Source: Drechslerella dactyloides (taxonomy: Eukaryota; Ascomycota; Orbiliomycetes; Orbiliales; Orbiliaceae). From it: a stretch of 64,000 bases of DNA. The notes below the pieces were generated by a model. The model was not told the origin of the DNA and searched no databases. It was given only the letters and a program-made list of their open reading frames with translations. The position numbers and the translations under genes were made by a program. Shown in pieces: positions 11,928 through 23,589 of this stretch (position 1 is its first letter; every line of letters begins with the position of its first letter). The stretch is from NCBI GenBank assembly GCA_020064725.1, contig JAGTWJ010000010.1, positions 1,426,001 through 1,490,000 on the forward strand, given 5' to 3'.

Positions 11928-13902
11928 GGTATCGATGTGTGGTTCATTACGGTTTATATAGACTGGGAAGTCGAGCAACCCTCCTTTCATACCCGGTACT
12001 GTATATATGGAGTGTGGGGTTTGTATATATATATTTAAATATATCGTCTATAAGTAATGTAGATGGGTATAATTAAAGTGGTGGGTATGTATATATACGT
12101 TGAGCACTGCTGAGAAATTTCAAGTTCTAAACATGTATTCTCTATTTGCGAACCCACCGGAGTGCGTGCGCGATAATCTATGGAATACTCAGGTATTAAT
12201 TGACGTCTCTCGACTAGCTTATTGATTTATCTCTAATATAGCTATCGTCAGGCGTCGAGAGAAGCGTTGAATAACTCCAGACAAGCTTGGATCCGTGGAG
12301 GGAGCGGTTCAAAGTTATTCGGGACCGCCAGAGACCCTTTGGAAGCTACTTTATCGGGTAGGCTGATAGATTAAGGCCAGACTTGGTTGAGTGCTGTTCT
12401 CTGACAGTAGTAATGTTTATCCGTCGTTTCCGCCGGAGAAATGTTTTCGCGGCGCTGCGCGAGGAAACTTCGTCGATAGCATGCGGCCGGCCCGTTTATA
12501 TATACCTAGCCCCACTGCCAATCACCATACTTCCTTCCTTTGCCTTCCCGGCCGGCTGGGCTGAGCTCAAGTATCCGGTCACTTAACGTAGCAAAGATCT
12601 CGACAGACGTGTATATTAATTCGCAGGGACAACCGGAAGCGAGGTCGCTCAAACCGAAAAAACTACCGCACGGTATATTACCAGGACGACATCCATGCGA
12701 GATGCTAGATAGCGATTGACGGAGAGAGCGAGTTATCCGACGACGGCTGTCTATGGATAATCACCATTTCAATCGGTATTCGAAATGCGACATGGAACTG
12801 ATGATGGCTGGCTGCCTAACAGGCGATTGCAGCCACGTCCTCGATGGACCTTCAACACCGACGTTATGTTTCTCGATACTTATGCGAAGGTGAGCTCTTA
12901 ACCCTACCTCGTACCACTCAACGTTTCGTGCAGGCGTGGAAGTCTGTGTGCGGGATCCCTGTCGCGCGGCGCCTTGGCGGCCGGAGACGAGGAAGGGGGT
13001 TCCGACAGGCGGGCCCCAGCAAGGCGACGACCGGACCTCGAATACACTCGGGCGCCGTTGTCGTTCTCTTCTGCTGATTTCAATCGACAGACTTGGTCCT
13101 GAAGGATGACTATACTCCAGGGTGCTAAAGAGATCGTGGCCGGTGAACTTGATGTCCATTGCAAGGGTTGAATAATCCTGCGTTACATCCGCGCGAGGAA
13201 CTGTTGTTTGTTCAATCGTGGAACGTTCGACCGCCGCCAACGTCGTCGCAACACCTCCCCCTTGTTGTATTTTGCGTCAAGTCGATAGCAGTGCCGCGCT
13301 GCAGTCTTGACACGAGAACCCGACAACAATTACACCGCACTCGCAGGAGTGATATCTGATGCATCGGTCTGGGAATTGACAATGAGCGGATACCAAGAGA
13401 GATTGAGCGGCCCAAGACCGTTGAAACCTCTGGTACGGATCACGAACCCCTGCGTCCCGGGAGGCTATGCCAACATCCCTGCTGCTCCCATCGGTTCCAT
13501 GGTATGCCACCCGCCATGGCGCGCGAGTTACATGTTCCAGCCTTTTTAACCGCTATAGCGAGATACGGCTTGGGCTGATGGATTGCCCTAAGGCGGTTCC
13601 TCGGTTGATGCTTGTTGCATTTGCGGAGTTTCAGCATGCAGATATAGATTACTTACTCAGGCGAACCTAGCTAAAAGGAGCTGCGCTGGAAGGCAATGGT
13701 AAATATTTTTCCACCTATGATATTTGCCAGGTAGGTTGTGATCGAGAGGATCTCGAGACGCGCTAGTGCCAGTTTCACCTTCTGCCACACTCGCGATTTA
13801 GAGAATGCGGGCATTCTCCTTCCCGAGGTATATGGATCGGTCCTTGACGTAAAATCTTCACGCGGGAAATTGGCCTTTTCGTATCGAGCTGGCCCAATGA
13901 CG
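11928..13902. other. intergenic, no supported gene
   Basis: AT-rich near 12000-12110 (TATATA tracts after the phosphatase gene). A minus-strand open frame of 159 codons at 12761-13240 has no recognisable features or splice signals. Nothing else is supported. Confidence 0.5.
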
Positions 13903-13911
13903 ATATAAAAA
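13903..13911 (+). promoter_or_regulatory. TATA box of pectate lyase gene
   Basis: ATATAAAAA, preceded by a CCAAT motif about ten bases upstream (GGCCCAATGA), lies about 128 bp before the start codon at 14032. Position and context fit the core promoter. Confidence 0.5.
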
Positions 13912-14031
13912 GAGGGCCAGGACCCGATATGCTATCGTGTTTCTTCACCAGGCACCCAAACAGAGCTATACAGTTCGAGTTCTTTGTCTGCTTCTCACCT
14001 ATACACATATAATCTCTCTATTTATTTCGCA

Positions 14032-15089
14032 ATGAAGCAGGCTTCAGCACTCGCCATCCTGGCCTACGCTACTATGGCCAGCGCGCAGGCGCCCGCATAC
14101 GGCCAATGCGGTGGTCAGGGCTGGACGGGCCCAACGACCTGCGTGTCCGGCTGGACCTGTCAATACTCCAACGACTGTGAGCCACATTCCTACATTATAT
14201 TACATTCAATATATTCCGAGCTTGACTAACACATCAGATGCATGCAGGGTACTCCCAATGCGTTCAGGGATCTGGATCCGGCGGCACAACCGCCAGGACG
14301 TCGACCACTAGAACGTCCACAACCTCCACCCGAACCACCACCACCTCGAGGACAACCACCAGAGCCACCACCACCACTGCAGCCGGCGGCAATGGTGGTG
14401 GTGGCGGCACCGGTCTCACCACCGTCGTCCCAGCCTCCGCGGGCTCCACCACCCTCCCCTCCGCCAAGGTCGTCTCCGGCGTCTTTGACGGCGGCATGAT
14501 GAAATACGACCGCAACCCCAAGGTCTGCCAAGGGCAATCCGAGACCGGCGAATCAGACGCCATGTTCATCCTCGAGTCCGGCGCGACGATCCGCAACGTG
14601 CTCATCGGCCCCAACCAAGCCGAAGGCATCCACTGCCGCGGCACCTGCACCATCGAGAACGTCTGGTGGCTGGACGTCTGCGAGGACGCGTTGACGCTCA
14701 AGCAGGCTAGCGGCACCTCCTACATCACCGGCGGCGGCGCCCTTCACGCCGACGACAAGATCATCCAGTTCAACGGCCGCGGCACCGTTTCCATCAAGAA
14801 CTTTTACGCAAACGACTACGGCAAGGTCGTCCGCTCCTGCGGTAACTGCTCTGGCAACGGCGGCCCGCGGAACGTCGTCATGGATAACGTCGTCGCGAAG
14901 GACGGCGGCGTCCTCTGCGGGATCAATACCAACTATGGCGATACCTGCAAGATCTCAAACTCGTGCCAGGACGACGGCAAGTACTGCGACCGGTATACCG
15001 GAAACTCTAACGGCAGCGAGCCGCCCAAGATTGGCAGTGGACCGGATGGGACGTACTGCACGACCTCGAACGTGCGGACCTCCTGCTAG
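14032..15089 (+). CDS. secreted pectate lyase, PL3 family, with N-terminal CBM1
   Basis: Extracellular enzyme that cleaves polygalacturonate by beta-elimination, with a cellulose-binding tag. Exons 14032-14176 and 14248-15089 join as T|GG (NDWYSQCV), giving 328 residues. Residues 1-19 are a signal peptide ending ASAQ. Residues about 20-55 form a fungal CBM1 (YGQCGGQGWTGPTTC .. WYSQC) with its cysteines; the intron interrupts it just before the last Cys. A Thr/Ser/Arg then Gly-rich linker runs to about residue 105. The rest is a PL3 domain: GIHCRGTCTIENVWWLDVCE, EDALTLK, GGGALHADDKIIQFNG and many paired cysteines. The acceptor at 14247 was chosen over the earlier CAG because it restores the CBM1 Trp-Tyr-Ser-Gln-Cys motif. 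CBM1 at the N-terminus of PL3 is a modular arrangement typical of plant-wall-degrading ascomycetes. Confidence 0.92.
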
Positions 15090-16104
15090 ACGGCGATTGT
15101 ACAAGCTGACGCCTTTAGTTAGCGCTGTACCGCTGCTTCGTCACCTCGGGATGGTCATGTATATATGTATGCGTGGTGGGTTAATCTAGTAAGGACATGT
15201 TGTAATTTTTGTATATGAGAAGAGCACCAGATCGAGCGGCTAGTATATATATAGAGCCAGCAGTCTTCCGAGAGGACGCTGGTAAGCGCATTGAAGGGAG
15301 TCTTGAGATCTCCCCCAGGCTTAGTGTCGTTTTTTATTCGAGCAATATTTCTACTAGAGCAAGGTCCGTAACGTACTCGTAAATATACCCGAGATATCGA
15401 ATCCTTTACCCGGCTTATATCGCACAAGACGTCAGTGCTGAACGCACAAAAATGAAAGCAACACATTGTTACCCTGGCCATAACACCTGGCCTAACTTAA
15501 AAGTTAATTATGCTAAGCTTCATTCACGTTGTCGATTAGAGAAGACCGATGTATTCTTGCGAATGGGTCATATATCTTGTCCGCTCCCACGATTCGACCG
15601 ACACGACAAATTTACTAGCGACAATTCAAGAAAAATGATAGTCGTACAGTACAACCTTGACAGACAAAATTACCAAATCCGGCCTCGACGGCACCAGTCC
15701 CGAAAAGAATATCCAACACTCTAAAATCCGGCATTCGAAGCCACAACTCCAAAATCCAACAACGTTCCAGAACGCCACATGTGCAGACCACGACATAGCC
15801 GACATGATGCATCCGTACGCCCTCCCAGCCTAACCGGGCGGGAGAAAAAAGAATATTTCCTCCGAAAAATCAATCGATCTATACATGAAACATGGAATCA
15901 AAGTCGATGAAACAACAAAAAACGCAAGATAGGAAGGATGCTATAAATGTCAATAGCAGTGTTCTAGCGCAAACACGCTTGAAATTGCTTGATGATCAAT
16001 ACCAGGAATATGACTGATCCAAGCCATAAGCCTGCTACTCCTCGGGCCTTTCCCTCCCCGCAGCCAGATCAAGCATGAGAAGATCTGGACCGTGTGGAAC
16101 TACC
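15090..16104. other. intergenic, no supported gene
   Basis: Contains the pectate lyase 3' region with TATATA tracts near 15240 and otherwise unremarkable sequence. No supported frame on either strand. Confidence 0.5.
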
Positions 16105-16464
16105 CTATGGATCCGACGGTGATGGCGTGTCACGGCTAGCACCATCCGCCAGCGCGCCGGTCCCCATCTCTTCATCCTCCAGTCGGCCGTGGTCCAAGGA
16201 GCCTATCGGTAGTCACATCCAATTGTCAGTAGCTAAATTACAGATGACCGGTTCTCCCCTAGCCTGTCATATATATACAAAGAGAGTGTGTATTTTCTTA
16301 CCATCATCGCTGTCGGGATCCGTATCCTCATCGTCGGTATCAACGGCCGGGTGACGGCGATGGCGGCGGCGGCGGTCGCCAAAGACCAGCTTCCACAGCC
16401 GGGTGGCGCTCATAACGAGCTCGAACGCCGTCAAGGCAATCTCTACAACTGAACCGAGAGACAT
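16105..16464 (-). CDS. 86-residue orphan with hydrophobic N-terminus and acidic tail
   Basis: Two exons, 16464-16302 and 16202-16105, joined by a GTAAGA..GATAG intron of 99 bp; the frame stays open across the junction (G|GC) and ends at TAG. The protein has an amphipathic, hydrophobic start (MSLGSVVEIALTAFELVMSA), then an arginine/histidine block (DRRRRHRRHP), then an acidic Asp/Glu run (DTDDEDTDPDSDD) and a polar C-terminus. I do not recognise it. An in-frame ATG at 16503 would add 13 residues; the downstream start is preferred because the hydrophobic segment then begins the protein. Splice signals and the strong charge partition argue that it is real, but it could be a chance frame. Confidence 0.45.
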
Positions 16465-16503
16465 AGTATATATGGAGGGAATCTTTGGATTGTTGAAATG
16501 CAA

Positions 16504-19178
16504 AGCCTTTCGTATCTGATTGCGCGTAAACGAAACAGCTAGCTAGATATTTAGAAGGACCGTTAGATGCTTTGTGTATAGATCTAAGAAGTGGACTGTA
16601 GTACTCGCCTGCTTATAGCCGCACTCTTCGAAGACCAAACGTTTGTATAAACGCGATACACGAGACCAGTTGAAAAGAAGACCCTAAATGAGTCAACGAA
16701 GCAAATATCGAGTTAGCCTTGTTTTGACCAATTCATCTTATGATCAAACGATTCAAGCATTGTGATGGGATCCGCCCCGGGAACCAAACGCAGGCTAGGA
16801 GCGAGGTACGAGCTCTCAACCTAGTATACGTAGCGTGATCACATAAAGCATTCTTTGTCAAGTAGTCGATTTGCGGTATAATACAGAAGTAGGAAGAAGG
16901 AAACTGTACGACAAGCTTGTCTTAATTAAGCTTACAAAGATATCTGGCTCGCCCTCGTCAGCTCTTGTTTGACTTGAACGAGTAGCTTTTTTATGTTTTA
17001 GCTGGGCAGCGTGTACTATTAGCAATCATGTCAGTTTCAATGGCTCCAGGTTTGTGGAAAATTCAGTCTCGGGGCTGGACTTGCCTATAACTGAATGCTG
17101 AACGCTAGAAGTAAAGTTGGCGTGCTAAAAGGTGGATTGGAGCATGCTGAAATGGTCTGTGCTGCTGAGCGAGCTTGGGGCGATGTGCAGAGTGAGTTCT
17201 AGACATAATAAATACTGGGAAAGAGCTAAAAGCAAGGGTTTTAAATACGATAAGACTGAATGCGGACTACTCGAGAAAAGGCCTACGCAAGCGCTTTGGA
17301 GAATAATATACTGTACTGAGTGCGCATTGTAGGTTTCTAGTAAAAAGTATTGATCGAGCTAACTCTGTTGGGCGACCTCATGTATCCGAATGGCTCGGCC
17401 GGGTAGATACGTCGTGGTGCGTATGTATGATGCCGGCGTAGAAACATGGGAGTCGCCCCGCCACTCTGCGATCCGGAACCTGCACGGAGATAGATTGACT
17501 GGGGTCAACTAGCGTCATGCCAGTTATCAAGCCCTGCAATCATCTCAAGATAGCCGGCTGTTGGGATCGAAGGTCGCGTCGTACGGCGAGTGGGAGTCAT
17601 ATTGGATCATCATTACAACTCTGTACGCTCCGCTTCCCAGACGCCCTTCCAGGGCCACGGAGTGAATAAAATGGCTGCGGCTCGCGGGTTGCTGCAGATG
17701 CCGCGGCAGGCCCTGCAACCCAAGGGCTTCGAGCAGCTACGCAGGCATGCATGTCGCACGAACTATTCATTCGGGGGCCTTATCGCGGCTGCCCGGCTCC
17801 CCGCCGATTGTGAGGCTACACGTCATTTTGCGAGGTTCTCAAAAAATTTACGAAGTCGCCGGAATGACAAAGCGCACATAGCCTGCCAGTCTCACGTCCA
17901 GGGGGCAGGCGCCGGCTCGTTGGTCTAGGATCATGCTGCATTCCGGCTGCTTCAACTTTTGATCGTGCCTCGCAATCACCGTGTGACCAGGAGGGCATTC
18001 GACGAGCGGCACAGATGCCAAGACGAAGGCTACATTGCGACACTGGAGTCTCTGTATGGGCCTCGAGGTACCTGATGTTTAAAGCAAGAAGGGGTCTGCT
18101 AGCCGAGTAGCTCGGTTAAGAAGTGATTCTTTTTGCTTTGACGAAGCCCCGAAGGGATTTGGGTGTGATCAAAGAAAAGGGCGTAGAAAAGAGAGAGGAA
18201 CAAGAAAAAACAAGGAAAAGAAAAAGGAAGGATACAACTCTTGGAAAAGGACCCGGACTTGGGCAACGTAAGAAAAACTGATCATTCGGATAAGATCCTG
18301 CGGATAGCAGCAACAGCTCGGAAGGAGAACGAAATATTTTTGTACCTGTCATTTCCGCAACGAAGCCTGTGCACCTCCTGTACTCCCGCATTCTTCAGGG
18401 TATTCAAGACCCGCTTCTTCAAAGTGACAGTTTCATCCGAAGAGAGCAGAAGGACAACATGCCGAAACGGGGAAGCCAAAAGAGAAAGCGGTGTGGTGAA
18501 TTGAGACTGTGTCAAATCGGCAGAACAAAAGACAAGAGCCCGCACACAGGCCCTGCATACCGTATCTGAGAGGCTCCTCGTTTGTGCTACCATTGCCTAT
18601 GTCTTTTTGCATCCTCCCACCCGCGTTTCCAGCAATGTTGTTCCAACCATCCATCACCACACCCAAAAAAAGAGAAAGAAGAAACTAAGCTATCTATTGA
18701 ACCACCTGTTATATGTAGGTGATACAGGCAGTTTCGTGGCGGCAGCGTCCCCGAGACTATGGTACAGGATGGTTTGTTCCACGGCGTCCTCCCTGGAGCG
18801 CCGGCCCTTATCCAGGTGAGGCAAACCCATTCATAGAAAACAAACCTCACATCGACGTTGCAACAACCGTAGCGTACAGGCCCTCATACAGCTAGGAAAT
18901 TCTCCGACAGATCGCAAATTCAATGAAAGTGCGAAAATAAAAAGCTTGCTAGCACCAAGATGTCTATCACCGTGGAAAAGCGTCAGCAATTCCGGTCGTG
19001 AAGGAATTTCCTCCAATAGATCACCGCTTGTCGATAGCTAGCTTGAGGTATTGTGCACATGCCGCTTTGCGAATTAAAGCTACCGTGCGTGCGAGGTGAA
19101 TCCATCTGTAGGGATAGAAGCAGCATTTCAATCTTGCTGTTATTTGTGAATGTAAAGTTGATATGATGGGACATTGCA
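16504..19178. other. intergenic with two weak coding-like patches
   Basis: Mostly featureless. A GC-rich patch at 17671-17928 (plus) reads like a basic, Arg/Ala-rich mitochondrial-type leader (MAAARGLLQMPRQALQPKGF..) but has no continuation. An A-rich purine run lies at 18170-18240. No gene is supported. Confidence 0.4.
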
Positions 19179-20803
19179 TCAGGGAACCCATAGCTTGCCT
19201 TTGCCCCGGGCAACACCACGGTTGGCACCACGCCCAAGCACATATTCAGGCTCTCCATCCAGCTGAGCCCTTTCGAATGTCTGCTTTGAAGGAGTGTTGT
19301 GGCCGTGGTGCTGAGTAGGAGAGGTTCCGTGCACCGCATCGTTCTGATGCTTTTCTTGATGGGCATGGCTGTGAATTCTGGCATGGTAGCCTCCACGGCC
19401 GCCACGAACCGATTTCCCGTTAGAAGTCTCATTTGCAGTACTTGGGCGTGCGTTCTGGTTGTGGCGGTTCCGACGGCGAGGTTGGTGATCATCGTTGAAC
19501 ACCCCACTGGGGGAAGCGTTCGATCTACCACCACCACGACCGCTTTGAAGGTGTGGCTGGGAAGGAGCGGTCTTCGGGCTCATTCGTAGGTCTCTGTTTC
19601 TGAAATCGTTCGCATCGAGGACGGGTTGGTTTGCTTTTGAGGAGTGCATGTGATCCCAATCGCGCTTCTTAGCCTTGTACAGGCGCTTCTCTTCCGCAAT
19701 TTTGCCGGCAAGCTCCTTGGTATTGAGCGCAGGTATTCCGAATGACTTTGCCCAGTGAGAGATTTCTGGATTATTCGTTATGAGAAAGAACACTCCTTCG
19801 GATTTCTTCGAGAACTCGGTCTTTTCAGAATGAAGAATTTCTAGGGCGCAATTTATGATCGGTTGGACCTTGCGAGGGACATCTGGAGCGTGGAGGGAAG
19901 ACGTTGGGCTTGTAGGTTCCTGGAGCGGGGTCGAAGCCGATCGTGGGAGGGTCACTTGTTGCTTTGGGACACCGGCTGCGGGATGATGAAAGGTATTACC
20001 GTGCTTCAGAATTCGAGGTGGCATAGGTAGCGGTGCAGATGTGCCGACAGCGGGGCTGCTTGGTGGGGATGGTGAAATGGAAAGCTGGTTTGTGCTATCA
20101 GTCGCTTGTGCTAGCATTTGGGACTCGGTCATAGCTAGTGGCGATGTGAAGGCTATCTCATCGCCGTCATCGGGAGCCATCGTAAGCGGATTATACCATT
20201 CCAGGCACTCTTCCCATCTTCCGTAGACCTCTCCGGGCGCCTGAACTTTAACCCCCTTCTCGGAAGTTCCCTTTCCGACCGTTCGGTCGAACCAGCGGAC
20301 CGTTTCGCGTGCGTTGATGTTCTCGCTCTCGCTGCCTCGCTTGAGAGCATCTAGGGAGTCGAGGACACAAAGCGGGACCGTGACCTTTGCGGAATCCTCA
20401 GCAACATAGGCCTTGATTTCGGTGATGGAGGTCGTGAGAGCCGACGCGTCTGGGACGAGGTGGAGGGTTGTAGGCTTGGGAGGTGGAATCGGGTTGTTTC
20501 GGCGGTCAAATTCGACCTGATCCTCCAGCTCGGACACAGTGTGTTTGAGGCGGGCGACTGCAAGCCTTTGGAGCTTCGGAGGAGCGCAATGTATGTCAGC
20601 AGGTTTGAGGCACTCTCAAGTACCCTGTAGGCATGTTGCGATGATATCGAGGTCGAACTTACCAGGTCTGGTTGCTTTCCGGGACTTTGAACACCGGCTG
20701 CTCGCTGAGGTTGTTGCTGCTGCTGCTGCTGCTTTTGCTGCGATGGTGACGGCGGCGGCGGAGTCGAGGGTGGCGTATTGACAGCAGTCAGTGTGGCCAT
20801 CAT
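19179..20803 (-). CDS. PIN-domain protein with polyQ N-terminus and RG-rich C-terminus
   Basis: Probable RNA-associated nuclease-fold protein, 511 residues, from exons 20803-20663 (47 codons) and 20573-19179. The intron (GTAAGT..CGAAG) carries a TGCTGAC branch site and joins as PDL|LQRLAVARLKHTVSELED, a coiled-coil-like helix. Residues 1-47 are Pro- and Gln-rich with a seven-glutamine run. The PIN-like half-sites are HLVPDASAL (Asp89), LDALKRGS and NARETVRWFD, then, after a Ser/Pro-rich insertion, FFLITNNPEISHWAKSFGIPALN. The C-terminus is basic with RG/RGG clusters (GRGGGRS, RGGRGG, RGANRGVARGKGK) that commonly bind RNA. At the position where PIN nucleases usually have Asp (T-N/D-D) this one has Asn (TNN), so catalytic activity is doubtful. 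Family relation to SMG6/Swt1-type PIN proteins is inferred from motifs. Confidence 0.75.
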
Positions 20804-23589
20804 CAAGTGGAGCAGGCGATAACAAAGCCTGCGCGCGAGGCTTACGGGCAGTTAGCTTAGAGAGACGGACGACGTGAAGTTCAGGTGGTCGAGGGCGATG
20901 GCGGAGGTTTCGGGATGGCGGCGGCGATGGCGTTGACGACGATGGCTGCAGCCCAAAGAGGAAGATGGGGCCAGCACGCCGAACACGCTCCGCCGCATCA
21001 ACATCAACCCCCTCACCAAGGCGCCCCGCTACGGCCTGCGACACTGCTACTGCACCAGAGATCACGCTTGAACACCGTCTGCCATCCTCTATTTTCCGAA
21101 GAATGCGAACGAAAGGCTCTCTACTCGGTCTTGTGCGGCGAGCCGCACCTGGACGGCCCATGATGCCTTGACTTCACCACGGACGACGGACGTCTGCGCG
21201 CGCCTGCGTTACACTCAGCGGTCTCAGACGCAACCCCTACTTCACTTCAGAGATCATCAACGGGCGATATAGGATCCTGTGGTCTCCATCGGTACGGTCG
21301 TCTCTGGCCTGTGCTGTGAGTCTACGGTTCCCGCGACTATGTTGTTCTTCATGCGTAATCGTTCTTCTCAGCACCCTTGCGGGCTACCCGACGCAGGCGC
21401 TCTGTCAACCACGACACGATCGATTCATTCAAGGCTATCTTGCGAGCAGACTAGTTCCACCGGAACTTTCTCAAGTGTCTAGTTATCCCTACTCATGGCT
21501 GCCTGCCGTACAACAGATAGTCCACTTTTATCCCCGGACCCTGTAATGCTGCTGCAGCTCATTGTGGTCGCTCGCCTTCCCGACGGAAGGACCGTCAAGG
21601 CACAGTATATGTCACATGGTTTCAGGCACAAACTTCGGACGGACGGGTGTATATCTTGCATCCAATTTGGACCTCATCCCGAATGCAGACGCAATCCATG
21701 ATGGCAACTATCCGTCTCGGGATCCTAAACAATTAGTTGCTTTCCCGGTCAGCAAATCCCGTCGACAACAGCCGCCCAGCCTCACCTCCGTCGTCCGTCT
21801 CCGATTCCGTGAGCCGCAGTTACATCGATGCAACCATTCCGGCTCGGCGAAATACTTCCACTCTAGACGCTCACAACTAGGCCTGACATTCAGCTCGGCT
21901 CCGTCTGCCGATTTCGATTGTGACTCGATCAAGCCTACGGAGATACAACTCTATGCATATTCCAGCATTAAGAAAGAAGGCTTTTCCGAAGACACACAAC
22001 ATTCACACTATTCACACTATCTGAGTTGGGGTGGGGCTAATTGTTATGAGTTCTTCGCAGCCAATCACAAGATTCCGCCACTTCATTATAATTAGAGAAC
22101 ATGGGCTGTTGATTATGTAAGCAGTTTTCAACAGCTGGTCAGTTAGTCTATAGTCTATATCCTTCTAAGCTAGCTCGGATATAGGACAGACGCGGCCTAC
22201 ACGGATGTAGTAAGTAAGTACTTAGTAAGTAAGTAAGTACTACATGTACATATACATGTACTTACTTACTTCCTAGGTAGCACGAGACATGGAGCGCAAA
22301 TTGAGCGGCATTGCGGACACGCGTATACGCGTATACAACTTGGCCGGATAGCTGACTCAAGGCAACACGCACACTGCAGTCCTTCATTCTTCCTCCCGGA
22401 TCTCCCGCCTCGTTAGCCGTCTTTGTACCCAAGTCATGAGTACGCTCCCTACGATTAGTTCCCTTGGTAGCGCATATCGAGGGTGTGCAAGCGAATCGGC
22501 GTTCCAAGTGTAGTAATAATTCGCAGCCGCCAATGGCAGTGCACATTGCGATTCGCAGACGGATGATGTCCGACGGCTATCCGCTCTGTCCGCTCTGGAA
22601 ATTACTTCCCCTCGGGAGTGTGTTCGCATGGTCAACAATCGGATGTCATTTGGGCGCAGTTCCCAAGTATTTATGCGACTGGGCGTGGGCATCTTGATAG
22701 TACCAATCCAGTCTCGGGCTTGGACAAGAGCGGCACAGGTGGCACTGTACCAACGGGTATGCTGCCACCTGGGCTCTCGACACAGTCTCTCACACAGTTG
22801 GGCCTCCAACTATGTTTACACATGCAATATTTTATCAAGTTTAATAAAATTTTCTACATGGTTTGTAAGACAGGCTCGATTCCTCTTCGATGAGGCCATC
22901 GGTAACTTCCTGATATCGATGATAGCGTTAACATTGCTGGGTAAACACATACTTCGCTGCATTCAGCACGCACGCCTACTTGTTATTTCATTCGCTGTAC
23001 ATACTGATATAAGTATGTGTGTATGTACAACATCCAGTTTGACTTAAAGACGTTAGAGACTACTTGAATAGTCGTTGCTAATTGAAGTCGTCGGGCCGCA
23101 GCAACAAATTGTATACGCTAGTTGGTGGGAACCACACCAATATAGGTACTTACTTAAGTCTATATATACATACTAAGTACTTGTCTAGGTGCACCTATCT
23201 ATATATATACCGAGTATGTATATAGAGGTGTAGTTATGTGCAATACCAACACACATCTTCGTAGCATATGTAGCTGGTTTACCGTGCCGATCTTCGTCAT
23301 GCTGCTAAAGCTAAAAATAGGAGGCAAGCATCGAGACTAGTGAACCTGATCATATTTAAACATGAGCGATGCCTTCGACGGAGTACTGATTGCTGATTTG
23401 TTTATGCTAATTCGGAGAGCCTATAGCGACACCTTCCAGCGATGGACTAGACATTCTCGAATTTTCACGGATAAATTATATACAGTTTAGTCCAGTTCCA
23501 CTCTACTCTTCCACACGCTTCATCATCTAACGACCCCGCTACCGCCGTCGCCCATAGTGTCGTATATATATTGCGCTGTTCATATCAAA
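20804..23589. other. intergenic; one possible exon and a palindromic tract
   Basis: Between the PIN gene and the next plus-strand gene. A short plus-strand frame ending at 21070, after a CAG acceptor near 20950, could be a terminal exon (see findings). A strong inverted repeat lies at 22227-22271 and TATATA/AAGTAC-rich tracts at 23140-23230. The 177-codon frame at 21562-22095 shows no family features. Confidence 0.4.
22227..22271. repeat. hairpin-forming inverted repeat of AAGT units
   Basis: Left arm AAGTAAGTAAGTAC (22227-22240) is matched exactly by the complementary right arm (22258-22271); the loop is itself palindromic (TACATGTA twice). More AAGT units flank the left side from 22211. 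It could extrude as a cruciform or be a mobile-element scar. Confidence 0.6.

Noticed and set aside
12761..13240. 159-codon minus-strand frame
   Set aside because: No family features, no flanking splice sites; plus strand equally open.
16231..16503. Start at 16503 for the 86-residue orphan
   Set aside because: In frame and possible, but adds a polar leader before the hydrophobic segment; the shorter model is simpler.
21562..22095. 177-codon plus-strand frame
   Set aside because: Composition is unstructured and no start context, domain or intron was found.
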